Shown one piece after another: positions 1 to 9,746 of a DNA stretch of 64,000 bases (position 1 is its first letter; each line of letters begins with the position of its first letter). Source of the stretch: Anaeramoeba flamelloides (Eukaryota; Metamonada; Anaeramoebidae). The translations under genes and the position numbers were made by a program. The notes under the pieces were generated by a model. It did not search any database. It was not told the DNA's origin and saw nothing but the letters and a program-made list of their open reading frames with translations. The stretch is from assembly GCA_027625915.1 (NCBI GenBank), contig JANTQA010000023.1, positions 21,948,001 to 22,012,000 of the forward strand, read 5' to 3'.

Positions 1-8
1 TTCCTAAT

Positions 9-46
<38 letters not shown>

Positions 47-47
47 G

Positions 48-3000
48 ATTAGAATTTCGTCAAAGAATGATCAGGGAAGTAGTGGAAAAGAAATTGTTTT
101 ATATCCACATTACTATGATGGTTACACGACCTTTTTACAGGGAAAAACTTTGGATGAATATCAGCTTGATGATGTCAAAAAGATTATCATAACTGGTGAA
201 GAGCAAGGTGCGATGGGTGAAATTACCAAAAAGGCTGATAGTGATGGCTTTGCTGATTTTAGTAAAATGAAAATAAGCGGTGGCCCCACTGGTATCATCA
301 TATTGCCATTTGTGCATTCTGATGACTTGCAAACATATTTCCCACTTTTTGCGTTTAGTCGTGTCAACAAAATCAAAAATTTAACAACCCCACCAACTGC
401 AATAACAGGGTATAGCGATGAAGAATTTGGCAAGCCGCTAAGTGTTCAGCCTAAATTCCAAATTTTTGATAAAAATGGTGATCCAAGTGCGGGTCATTTT
501 ATCACTATTTCGAATTTCGAAACGCAGCCAATTGATTATCCCATCTATGATCGATTTGTGCTGTTAGATAATAACATTGCGGGTCCATCTGATTCTGATG
601 GTATCGTCGAGTTTACGGATTTAACCATCATTGGAGGCACTACAAGCTATCATTTTTTATCTGCCTATTGCGAAAACGATTTAACAAAGTCTTCAGGGAC
701 CGAGTGGGTTGATTACAATTACGGCAAGCAGGGCGACGACACCTTTATTGAGCCCATCAAATTGAAAACACAGGTTTCACAGGTGGCCATTGTCCAACAG
801 CCAAGTGGGACGATTGAAGAGGGCAAACCCTTTAATGTTCAACCAACTATAAGAGTAACCGATTCCCATGGGGATCCCCTCAAGGGCAAAACCATCATTG
901 CTAGACTCAAGATTAGCGGGAAAGATGATTTAAATGAATATCGGCAGCAAATTGGCTGGAAAACGAAATACCTCTTAAACTCTGTTTCTGGGAAAACAGA
1001 TTCCAAGGGCGAGGTGACATTTGATGATCTAAGATTTAGTTACACGGGACTGACCATTAAGGGATGGGAAGAATATATTTTTAAAATGAAATTCATTTGT
1101 GATGGGATCGGATCGGAGCTATCGGATCCCATACTCATTGAGTCGATCGTTGCAAATATCACAGTCCTATCCTCTCCAACAAAAATTAACCCCTTGGAAA
1201 ATTGGTATTTGTATCATGAGCAAAGCATAACTGAGCCCTATGGGCTAATATCACCATCGATCTCGTTAAAAATCATTGATGCCAATGGTATGGGCGTACC
1301 AAGTAAACTGGTCAAATTATTTGCGTTTCCCACAACGAGTAACAGCTTTTCTTTCAGCCCCGCTATTCTCATAAGCGATGAAGTCAAAAGATCGGATCTT
1401 GATGGGATCGTCTCCTTCCCCAACAGTAAAATAATTTCGCTCAACGATAGTACCATTGATCATATTAACTTTTTCCTCTACGTTGACGATTATCTGTTCA
1501 AAATCAACCAAGAGCCAATCGCGATCGAATTAGGCGATAACGAGGCCGAAAGGTGCTCCCAGATATGGGTCAACCGAACCCACATACCTGTCTATTTGAT
1601 GGATCCCAAATACAAAGTAGGCACAGAGCCCTTTAATTTAACTGTTCGGGTGATGGACTATAAGGGGAGGGGGCTCTCTGGCATGCAGGTCAAGCTTGGC
1701 AACCACTTGCAAGTTCTCACATACGACGAATTCCCCGTGAACTACGGGTACCCCGTGCAGGCCCAGGATCTAACAGACGAGGATGGCTACGCGACATTCC
1801 AAGACTTCCGATGGTATGGCTACAATTCCACGATCGATCAAGTAATTATTGCCTACAACCCAAATTTACAACCGCAATTGGAAAACAGCAAATTTGGCTA
1901 TGATTGCTACTACTGGTTCAATGTCCAAATTGAAGCAAACATTAAGCAAGTCGAAATCTTCAATTTCCCCGACTCCGATGAGAAGGCCTATTACCCCTTC
2001 GAAACCTTCAATGACGCCATACAAGTGAAAATCACCGATCATAACGATCAGCCGGTACCCGATTTCCAGGGCAGCTTAATTCTTGCCCATTTCCCCCATT
2101 ACCTAAATTACTATGGAATTACCGATTTGTATGGGCCCAGCGATAACCTGATCGACGCTGAAAACCAATTGGATATTTTCGAACTTATGCAGATTTATCA
2201 AAGCAACACCCGATCTGACGAAAACGGTATAATTACCTTTGACGAATTCTATTTTAATTACCCCGGCGAATATGCGTTCGTGTTCCGTGTTGGTGGCATC
2301 GTCTCGAGGCTGAGCAAAATATTGAAAGTCAGCGCCCACGTTTCCCAATTGGAAATTGTTCAGCAGCCCCAATACGATGGCGGCGATACACCGATTACGA
2401 GCGGTCTCCAATTTGATTCTCAGCCGATCATAAGATTGCTCGATTCCAATGGCCAGCCTGTTGAGGGATATATGGTTCTCGCAGAGGCCTATACACAGCA
2501 CGCCATCATAACCAGTGAAAATAATGAACTCTTTGGCTCGCTCTCGGAGATATCGAACTCCTCGGGGTACGCGCATTTCACCGATTTAAAATTTTCGTAC
2601 ATCAACCAAGATGGCGATTATCAAATACAATTCAGATTAATTCAGGGCAATGAGAAAAATGACGAGATCGATCTTTTAATTCTTTCGGACGCGATCCCAT
2701 GCGCGACCACCAAGGGCTTAATTTATGTTTCCTCGGTGCCCAAAACTGCGGTGCCGGGCAAAAGCTTGCCTACCATACCCATTATATATGCACAGAACCT
2801 TAACGGTGACGCGCTCACGGGAAGAAACGTTGGGATCGTATTATTCGAAGCCCCAGTCAAGGACAAGGAAATTAATTTAACGTCCTATGACGTTTTCGAA
2901 AATTTCTACAATAAAACAGACGATGGCGGCAGGGCCTATTTTAGCGATTTAGTTTTTAAAGAAAATGCGCCTCTCGGCACCTATGTCATAAAGTTTGTTT

Positions 3001-6000
3001 TAGACTCGATGGCTTCAGATCCCTTCGAAATTGATCTAAACCAAAATACGAGTAGTATCAAAATAGTGATCCAACCACCCGAGAGTGTCGTTGTTGGCAA
3101 GCCGTTTTTAAAAACGAACCAATCCTTTACTTATCACGGGGTGACCATAATTGGCCAGCTGTCAGTTCAAATTCTAGATAATTCTGGCGTGCCTCTTGAA
3201 AACAAAATCGTACTTGCCAAAATCGGCAAATCACCTGAAAACTTTTGGAATAAATTGGATCTCTTGGAGGACACGAGGCAGACTTCAACGACGAATAGCC
3301 TAGGAATAGCAGAATTTGATTTAAAGCTAATTGCCGGCATGAGCGGCGAATATACCATCATTTTCCAATCTGATTCATCCTTTTCAGAAGATACGAACAC
3401 GTTCCTTGTGACAAATCTCATCGATGAAATAAAAATCTTGCGCCAGCCCCAAAACGATCCTGATTGGCAGGATTACGATCACGAAAGTGAAGAGGGGAAA
3501 TCACGTTTAACACAGACCAACACCTTGTCGGAGCCGTATACATTGGTCAACGATTCCATTTTCATTCAGCCAAAGGTCCAACTGATCGGCGAGGAATCAA
3601 TGGCTGGCAAAACCGTGTATGTGCGTTCGTCGTCAGGTAGCCAATTGCAAAATAATAAGGTTGTCACCAACAAGGACGGGATCGCAGAATTTGTCGATCT
3701 GAAATTCACCGTTGCCAATACAGGCGATTATTCTTTGATATTCTATTCAGAAGGAATTGATTCGCCGGAATCAAAGAAAATTAAAATTTTTAATCCAAAC
3801 GATTCTGATCTCCAAAGCGTTAGTTCAATCAAAATAATCATAATAATTTCTTCAATATTGACCGCATTAGTGTTTTGCGTAAATTCCTATTATCAAAAAT
3901 CAAAATATGTTTACATATTGGCTATCTTAATATCATTGTTGTTATTTGCAGAGGGTATATTATACATTTCCTTAAATAATGATGGATATAAAAACCCCTT
4001 TACAGTGATCGTCTATGTTGTGACAACCTTTTGCTTATTATCGCCATTTTTTATTATTGTATCAATTATTCTTTTGAATTTCAAAAAAAAATATAATTTT
4101 TATTTCCATAAAACCAAATTAAATTCTTGGCTAGATTTGGCAACCCGTTTATTACCTGTAGGATCGGTAAAATATTTTAAAATTTTACAAATTAAAAATA
4201 AATTAGACTTTAATCTTGATCATTTAAATAATTTGAAAAAGAATAAATTAAAAGAGAAAGACTACATTTCCAATTCTGGTTCTCGCTCTCGTTCTCGTTC
4301 TGGTTCTGGTTCTGGTTCTGGTTCTAGTTCCGGTTCTAGTTCCGATCCTGATTCTGGCTCCAATTCTGATTCTGGTACGGAATTAGACACCAAAGGAAAT
4401 CAATCTGAAAAGATTGATATTCAAAACATTAAATCAATTGATGAATTAAATAATAATCAAATGAAATATTTTGCAAAGACTATTTTACATTTAAATAATA
4501 ATAATGAAGACGATGAAAATAATAAGGAGAAGGATAATGATAAGGACAAAAAAGAAGAAGATGAAGATGAAAAAAAAATAAAACTGAATAAAAAACAAAA
4601 AATCATAAAGATATTTAAAAAAATTAAATCGTTGAAAAAAAAAAAAAACCAACTAACGCGTAATAATTATCAACAATATCAATTAACGACGGATTTTTAT
4701 TATCCACAGAGATTATTTTTGGCACTCATCTTAAGTCTAGTCTTTGCAGTCTTTATCATATTATTATCTATCAAAGGAATCCAATATTTTTCCTTCCAAT
4801 TGCAAACATGGAGACAAGAATTATTAGAATTCCAATGCAATTTTGACGGATATTCTTCATTACTTATTTCACAAGAAACAAACGAAGACAAATCCCTTTT
4901 CTTAACAAATGTTGAATCATTTTTCGGAAAAACATTACCAACGTCGACAAACGACTTTTTGCCAACAAGTTTCTTATCAGTGTTTTCGTGGTTAGAAAGC
5001 CTGGACAAAGAGACCATTGATGAAATGACTTTAAAAATGATGATATCAACAACCATTAGCGCAGGCATCGCAATAGTTTTGGTTCTAGTTCTTTGGTACA
5101 AGATCTTTACAAATTATAAGAAAAGGATCTTTTTGCTAAGGCAGGGGAAAAACCCGTTCAATTACCAAATGGAGCAAGTAAAGATCCTTTATGCGTCGCA
5201 TTATGTTGGAATACAAGGATGGCTGGCAGGGATTGGATTTATCTTAGTATGGTTCCTTTCTGTTCTCGTCATTTTCATAGTTATTTTTTCGATCACACAA
5301 ACATTTTTCGCATCATTTGCCAAAACGCTGCTTCTAGGTATGGCAGGATCAGTTTTAATAAAAATCGTAGTAGTGCAATTTGTAAAAAGGGTCTTTATTA
5401 AAAAGGGTCGAGTAATTTACCGCAGATGGTTCAGTTTGTTTGATTTGATTTGGATCGTCGTCAATTTAGCTACTTCGATCACGACAGCCATTATTCGAAT
5501 TATAGAGGTAATGCTTCTATATTTTATTACCTTTATTAGAATCGATATAGCACCTGTTTCTAGATTCATACATAGATTCGATTTTGGATTTAACTGCTAT
5601 TTAGCAATGTTAAAGCTCGACCACCAATCAAACAACCCCATTGTCACGGTCTTTGTTCATTTTTTATTAAAAAATTGGTTGAAATCTGATCACAATCTCG
5701 ATTTAATCAAAAATGAATCACAATTAAAAAATTCACAATCCATCAAACAAAACGAAAACAACAGATTTTATAAAGAGAAAGAGAAAGAGAAAGAGAAAGA
5801 AAATGACACAATGGAAATTGAAATACAAAATGAAAGCACCCAATTGCAAAAGAAAAAACTATTAAATAAATGGTGGCTATTAACAACCTTGCATAATAAT
5901 TCTAATTTTATGAAATATAGAATGAAAACTTTCAAGACAGAGAATCAAAATTTCAATAAGAAAGTTAATCCAGATAATCCCCAAAGTTCAAAAAGCTCCG

Positions 6001-6065
6001 ATGAATCTGACACTTCTAGTAGTGATGATTCAACAAATACAACTAATGATGAATTAGAAAAGTAA
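48..6065 (+). CDS. Giant multi-pass membrane protein with about nine Ig-like extracellular repeats (5' partial)
   Basis: One open frame runs from an intron acceptor (TAG at 45-47, after a long A run) to TAA at 6063-6065, about 2,005 residues. The first exon(s) and any signal peptide lie before the window. From about 360 to 3800 a unit of about 110-130 residues recurs roughly nine times. Its starts resemble VSQVAIVQQP or VSQLEIVQQP, with a mid motif like IRVTDSHGDP and an end like DSDGIVEFTDL. This is the pattern of bacterial-type Ig-like/adhesin beta-sandwiches, and these repeats are probably extracellular. Hydrophobic segments follow at about 3829-3891, 3907-3972, 3996-4077, 4708-4770, 5036-5104, 5218-5380 and 5437-5560. 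A Ser/Gly/Arg tract (4275-4380) and Lys/Glu-rich stretches lie between segments three and four. The tail is acidic and Ser-rich. The role may be adhesion or surface sensing; I recognise no named family. The repeat part is visibly richer in G+C than the membrane part. Confidence 0.85.
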   Translation: MRISSKNDQGSSGKEIVLYPHYYDGYTTFLQGKTLDEYQLDDVKKIIITGEEQGAMGEITKKADSDGFADFSKMKISGGPTGIIILPFVHSDDLQTYFPLFAFSRVNKIKNLTTPPTAITGYSDEEFGKPLSVQPKFQIFDKNGDPSAGHFITISNFETQPIDYPIYDRFVLLDNNIAGPSDSDGIVEFTDLTIIGGTTSYHFLSAYCENDLTKSSGTEWVDYNYGKQGDDTFIEPIKLKTQVSQVAIVQQPSGTIEEGKPFNVQPTIRVTDSHGDPLKGKTIIARLKISGKDDLNEYRQQIGWKTKYLLNSVSGKTDSKGEVTFDDLRFSYTGLTIKGWEEYIFKMKFICDGIGSELSDPILIESIVANITVLSSPTKINPLENWYLYHEQSITEPYGLISPSISLKIIDANGMGVPSKLVKLFAFPTTSNSFSFSPAILISDEVKRSDLDGIVSFPNSKIISLNDSTIDHINFFLYVDDYLFKINQEPIAIELGDNEAERCSQIWVNRTHIPVYLMDPKYKVGTEPFNLTVRVMDYKGRGLSGMQVKLGNHLQVLTYDEFPVNYGYPVQAQDLTDEDGYATFQDFRWYGYNSTIDQVIIAYNPNLQPQLENSKFGYDCYYWFNVQIEANIKQVEIFNFPDSDEKAYYPFETFNDAIQVKITDHNDQPVPDFQGSLILAHFPHYLNYYGITDLYGPSDNLIDAENQLDIFELMQIYQSNTRSDENGIITFDEFYFNYPGEYAFVFRVGGIVSRLSKILKVSAHVSQLEIVQQPQYDGGDTPITSGLQFDSQPIIRLLDSNGQPVEGYMVLAEAYTQHAIITSENNELFGSLSEISNSSGYAHFTDLKFSYINQDGDYQIQFRLIQGNEKNDEIDLLILSDAIPCATTKGLIYVSSVPKTAVPGKSLPTIPIIYAQNLNGDALTGRNVGIVLFEAPVKDKEINLTSYDVFENFYNKTDDGGRAYFSDLVFKENAPLGTYVIKFVLDSMASDPFEIDLNQNTSSIKIVIQPPESVVVGKPFLKTNQSFTYHGVTIIGQLSVQILDNSGVPLENKIVLAKIGKSPENFWNKLDLLEDTRQTSTTNSLGIAEFDLKLIAGMSGEYTIIFQSDSSFSEDTNTFLVTNLIDEIKILRQPQNDPDWQDYDHESEEGKSRLTQTNTLSEPYTLVNDSIFIQPKVQLIGEESMAGKTVYVRSSSGSQLQNNKVVTNKDGIAEFVDLKFTVANTGDYSLIFYSEGIDSPESKKIKIFNPNDSDLQSVSSIKIIIIISSILTALVFCVNSYYQKSKYVYILAILISLLLFAEGILYISLNNDGYKNPFTVIVYVVTTFCLLSPFFIIVSIILLNFKKKYNFYFHKTKLNSWLDLATRLLPVGSVKYFKILQIKNKLDFNLDHLNNLKKNKLKEKDYISNSGSRSRSRSGSGSGSGSSSGSSSDPDSGSNSDSGTELDTKGNQSEKIDIQNIKSIDELNNNQMKYFAKTILHLNNNNEDDENNKEKDNDKDKKEEDEDEKKIKLNKKQKIIKIFKKIKSLKKKKNQLTRNNYQQYQLTTDFYYPQRLFLALILSLVFAVFIILLSIKGIQYFSFQLQTWRQELLEFQCNFDGYSSLLISQETNEDKSLFLTNVESFFGKTLPTSTNDFLPTSFLSVFSWLESLDKETIDEMTLKMMISTTISAGIAIVLVLVLWYKIFTNYKKRIFLLRQGKNPFNYQMEQVKILYASHYVGIQGWLAGIGFILVWFLSVLVIFIVIFSITQTFFASFAKTLLLGMAGSVLIKIVVVQFVKRVFIKKGRVIYRRWFSLFDLIWIVVNLATSITTAIIRIIEVMLLYFITFIRIDIAPVSRFIHRFDFGFNCYLAMLKLDHQSNNPIVTVFVHFLLKNWLKSDHNLDLIKNESQLKNSQSIKQNENNRFYKEKEKEKEKENDTMEIEIQNESTQLQKKKLLNKWWLLTTLHNNSNFMKYRMKTFKTENQNFNKKVNPDNPQSSKSSDESDTSSSDDSTNTTNDELEK

Positions 6066-6604
6066 TATAAATATAATGTTTGTTTAAATTTATTTACGCT
6101 TTCATTAAGTGGAAAGATTACAACAAAAGAAATTTATATATATATATATATATATGATTTCTATTTATTGATTTTTACTTAAATTTTAACAAATATTTTT
6201 TTTTTTAAAAAAATGTATTGATTTATTCAAGATTTTCTTGAAATTTATTTATCATTTGAAAATAAGCTGTAATGTTAATGTTATTATACAAATATAACAT
6301 TAAAGCTTAATTTCTTTTTAATCAATTAAATTTAATAAAAATAAACAAATTTTTCAACTACACACTCTTTTTTTCTTTATTTTTCTTCGAAAAAAAGTAA
6401 TAATAATACTAATTAATCTTTAGATTAATATTCTAATACCCATTGTGAAATATTTCAATACTAAATAAATCTGAAAATGCAAAATTGCGCTAAAAAAGTT
6501 AATTTATGAAGGTGTAATCAAATATATATATATATATTTATGATTTTTTTTACGTTTTAAAAACCAGTACTTTAGATTCTTCGAAAAAAAATTTATAATT
6601 TTTT
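6066..6604. other. Intergenic, AT-rich, no gene seen
   Basis: This is the 3' flank of the giant membrane-protein gene. It contains (TA)n microsatellites near 6137-6155 and 6523-6538 and many short A/T runs. I see no coding signal on either strand. Confidence 0.6.
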
Positions 6605-7560
6605 TTTATTATTATTGAAGAAGTGTTAATTACACTCTATTTGCCCTTTGACTTAAATTCCATTCCAGAAATTTAAGTGTAAAATCACAGATTTAACGAT
6701 TATTAATCTATAAAAATAATTTCAAACTATCACAATTTAAAATCAATTGATTAAGATTTATTTCTTTTCATTTATTTTGAAAAATTAATCTTTTTTTTTC
6801 ATAAGAAGGACATACCCATAAAAAATGATCAATATTTTCTATTATATCTTTATGTTCATTTTTTAAACATAAAGCGTAAAAATTTATTTGATTTTTATCT
6901 ATTACATAATAATATCTGTTTAGTTAATTAGTAAATGTTCTGAATTTACGGATTGTTGAGCTTGATGGATAACTTAAATATTTTTGAGGTTTAAATAAAT
7001 AGTTTTGGGTTTTTATTTTGAAATATATTTGTAGAGTCCTGCTCTGCGAATTCAATAATTCATTATATTTATATATATAAATTTCTTTTTTGAAGTCAAT
7101 TAAATCTTTTGAATTCCCAGTTGGTTTTATTGTTTGTTCTTTGATTAAATTTTATTAATTTATCCATATAAGGCAGAGATAATTTTTTTCAGTTATCTTT
7201 GAATTTAAATTTTTTTTAATTAACAGAAATTACCAGATTTTCAAATTTAAAGTTCTATTTTGTAAAATTAGAATTGACGTTTTTCTGTTTATTTTACATA
7301 TTTCAGTGATAAATAAATTAATTCAAGAATTTAAGTAATTTAAGGTTTTTATTTCATAATTAAAAAATTCTAATTCATATATTGATTGGTTAATATAAAA
7401 GATTTGAATCATCTTATTTTTAAGTTATTGTTAAGAGAATTTTAAAAAATTTCCAAAGTGTTATTAAATTAAAATTATTCAATACTTTATTTTGATAAAT
7501 TTATCATTCCTTTAGGTTTTATATTTGTTGTAGGAAATCAGTACTAAGAATAAAATTAAA
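6605..7560 (-). mobile_element. LINE-B remnant (3' tail, zinc knuckle, RT thumb), - strand
   Basis: Read on the - strand this is the 3' third of a decayed non-LTR retrotransposon. The tail palindrome around 6624-6640 (variants of GTGTAAATTACAC) and the segment to 6720 match the LINE-B tails near 35840, 37930, 48175 and 57940. At about 6800-6960 the reverse strand encodes ENIDHFLWVCPSYE preceded by FRTFTN, the zf-RVT-like region seen in the other copies. At 7025-7075 the site that other LINE-B copies fill with the H cassette is empty (NELLNS then a short spacer). The thumb (YELEFFNYEIK) lies near 7330-7400. Several frame breaks and stops make it inactive. Confidence 0.7.
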
Positions 7561-7849
7561 TAAGAAGACCAGAAGGAAAGTAGAATTATAATGAAAGAAA
7601 AATAAAGTGTTTTTTTTTTTGTTATTAAAATGAGAGTATTAAAATATCATCTGTTTGTTATGAAGTTTTCCATAATTTTTTACAATAAATTCAAACCTAT
7701 GATTTTACTACATTACTATGAATTCAAGCAAATATAAATTACCTTTGTTTTAATTTTTTTTTTTTTTTTTGATTAATACCCAATAAATCCTCAGAATATA
7801 ATAAGTATGAAAAGAAAAAAAAAACTCTATCTTTTTCAGAATTCAAGAT

Positions 7850-8335
7850 AATTGTGTAAAGTCCTTGCTTTTTTTTCTATTCTTTTGAATTTTGGAAAAT
7901 TTTCATTAGGTTTTCTTAAGTTTTATGTTTATTTGTTAATTTTTTTAGGTTTTTTTTAGTTTTCTATTTATTTGTGAAGTGTTTTAGGTTTTTTGGTGGT
8001 TTTCTATTTTATTTGTATAGTGTTCTATGTTTTTTTTTTACTTTTCGAAATAAACAGAAAATTTTAAAATATTTTCGGTTTATTTCAAAAAGTAAAAAAA
8101 ACCTTACTAAAATCTATTGATTTTCTAAATAAATAGAAAACTCAACAAAACCTAATGAAAATCAATAGATTTTCGAAATAAAATAGAAAACCACCAAAAA
8201 ACCTAAAACACTTCACAAATAAATAGAAAACTCACAAAAACCTAACGAAAATCAATAGATTTTACTAATAATATTCATAGCCTCAAGTAAATATATTCAC
8301 TTGGAAGCACTTCATAGCACTCTAAAGGTACCATT
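7850..8335. repeat. H cassette (modular multi-hairpin repeat) in LINE-A
   Basis: This is a run of nested inverted repeats. Arms such as GAAATAAACAGAAAATTTT and CCTAACGAAAATCAATAG recur in both orientations and are bounded by CCTAAA or TAGGTTTT blocks. It closely matches 55788-56226. It abuts the LINE-A remnant at 8336 exactly where the RT thumb reads YNKNINK on the - strand. No protein is encoded. Confidence 0.7.
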
Positions 8336-8720
8336 ATTTATTTATGTTTTTGTTATACCGAATAATTTTTAAATGTTCCGGGTCTATCCACCCAGTACTA
8401 TTTATTTACAAGTTTTCTCTAAATTGATTAAGGTTAAAATTTAATAATTTTAAATTTTCTACTTTCCTTTAATATTTTCATTATCTTTTTTTTTTTAGAA
8501 TTTTATTTTTTGAATTGTTTTCCAATACTAATAGTTCTATTTTATTTTTGAGTTTGTATCTTTTTTTATTATTGAAATTATTACTTGGTCTATTTTTGCT
8601 TCCATTTTATACATTATCCTAGGAGAATATGGATATATTTTTTGAGAATTTTGTTACCTTTTTATACATCCAATTACCAATTGAGTTGAAATCTTTTTGA
8701 GTTAGATTAAATATAAGTAA
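8336..8720 (-). mobile_element. LINE-A remnant (RT thumb / connection), - strand
   Basis: The reverse strand encodes a broken version of the region after the reverse transcriptase. It includes MYKKVTKFSK, then VENLKLLNFNLNQF, then RYNKNINK, matching WINKKVTKFTK, IENLKLLNADLNNF and SYNNNINK of the copy at 54.6-56.5 kb. It is interrupted by stops and small deletions and ends where the H cassette begins. Confidence 0.7.
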
Positions 8721-9100
8721 TCGAAAAAAAAAAAATAGAGTTTTTACAATTTTAGAGATAAATAAAGACTTCCATTCCTTTCCTCATTTTTTTTTTTAGT
8801 AATAATAAACTGAACAACCATTTTTGATTTTTGAGCTAAATTGGATTTTTAATATAAAACGTTTAGTGAATACCTAGACTTTGTTTGAAAAAATATTTTT
8901 TTAAAAAATGGTTAAATATTTATCAACCAAACGATTTTTTTATTAAAATTATTATTAGTCGATTAAAATAATCAGAAATTATATTTACTATAACCAAAAT
9001 TTAGATAAATCAAAAGAATTTTTTATTTATCTCAAAAATAATAAAAACTCGATTTTTTACAATATTCATATTCATATTATTGTTTTAGTTATTTTGAATT
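8720..9100. mobile_element. MITE family C copy (long terminal inverted repeats)
   Basis: Terminal inverted repeats: AATAGAGTTTTTACAATTTT on the left (about 8737) and its near complement on the right (about 9034-9065). The interior, including a TATTTATCAACCAAACGA-like block, matches the copy at 44575-44953. There is no coding capacity, so it is a non-autonomous DNA element or foldback MITE. Confidence 0.7.
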
Positions 9101-9746
9101 CTTTTATTTATTTATTTTTTGAGTTTTTGCTTTTATCTCTATAACAATAGTTAGAGTATATCCTTCTCAAGAATAATCCTGAAATATAAAATATAAAGTT
9201 GAAAAATTAAAAGGGGTTCAAGTAAATTAGTATCCTTAGTGTGGTTTAGTCTTCTTTCATAACGGTAATAATAATAATATAACGACAAAAACTTTAAATA
9301 CCTGGAACATTCTATTCACATTAAACTAAAACAAAAAATTTTTTATCAGCAGTTATTGATTTTTTTTTTTCAAAATATCAATTGTAATTCAGAATTTATA
9401 TTATCTTCAAAGAATCAAGAATTTTACCTTCAAAATTGATCTGGCTGTAGTGGTATTACTGATAATAGAATTAGATATTTTACTTGAAAAGGAACAAAAA
9501 GGTATTGATTCTATTTTAAACAAGGATATTAAACCTCTGAACAGTTAAATTTTTGACAACATATTTATTAATGAAATTAAAATTATTTCAACATATGATC
9601 TCTTCTTGATAACAAGAGTCCAGTGATCTTTTTTTATAATATAAAGCCTCTGTTATTCTTAAATATATCAGCAAACCTCTTAAAAAATACTTGAATTTTA
9701 TTTTTTTATAAATAGATCGAATTATTAAAATATCAACAATTCTTGG
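9101..9746. other. Upstream region of the Sec23 gene
   Basis: AT-rich sequence of about 650 bp with no recognisable gene or repeat family. It should hold the Sec23 promoter and 5' UTR, but I see no motif that I could name with support. An in-frame TAA at 9726-9728 precedes the Sec23 ATG. Confidence 0.5.

Noticed and set aside
2103-2576. 157-codon open frame on the - strand opposite the Ig-repeat gene
   Set aside because: It is antisense to a clearly coding, repeat-structured + frame. Its length is explained by the G+C-richer composition there, and no family pattern is visible.
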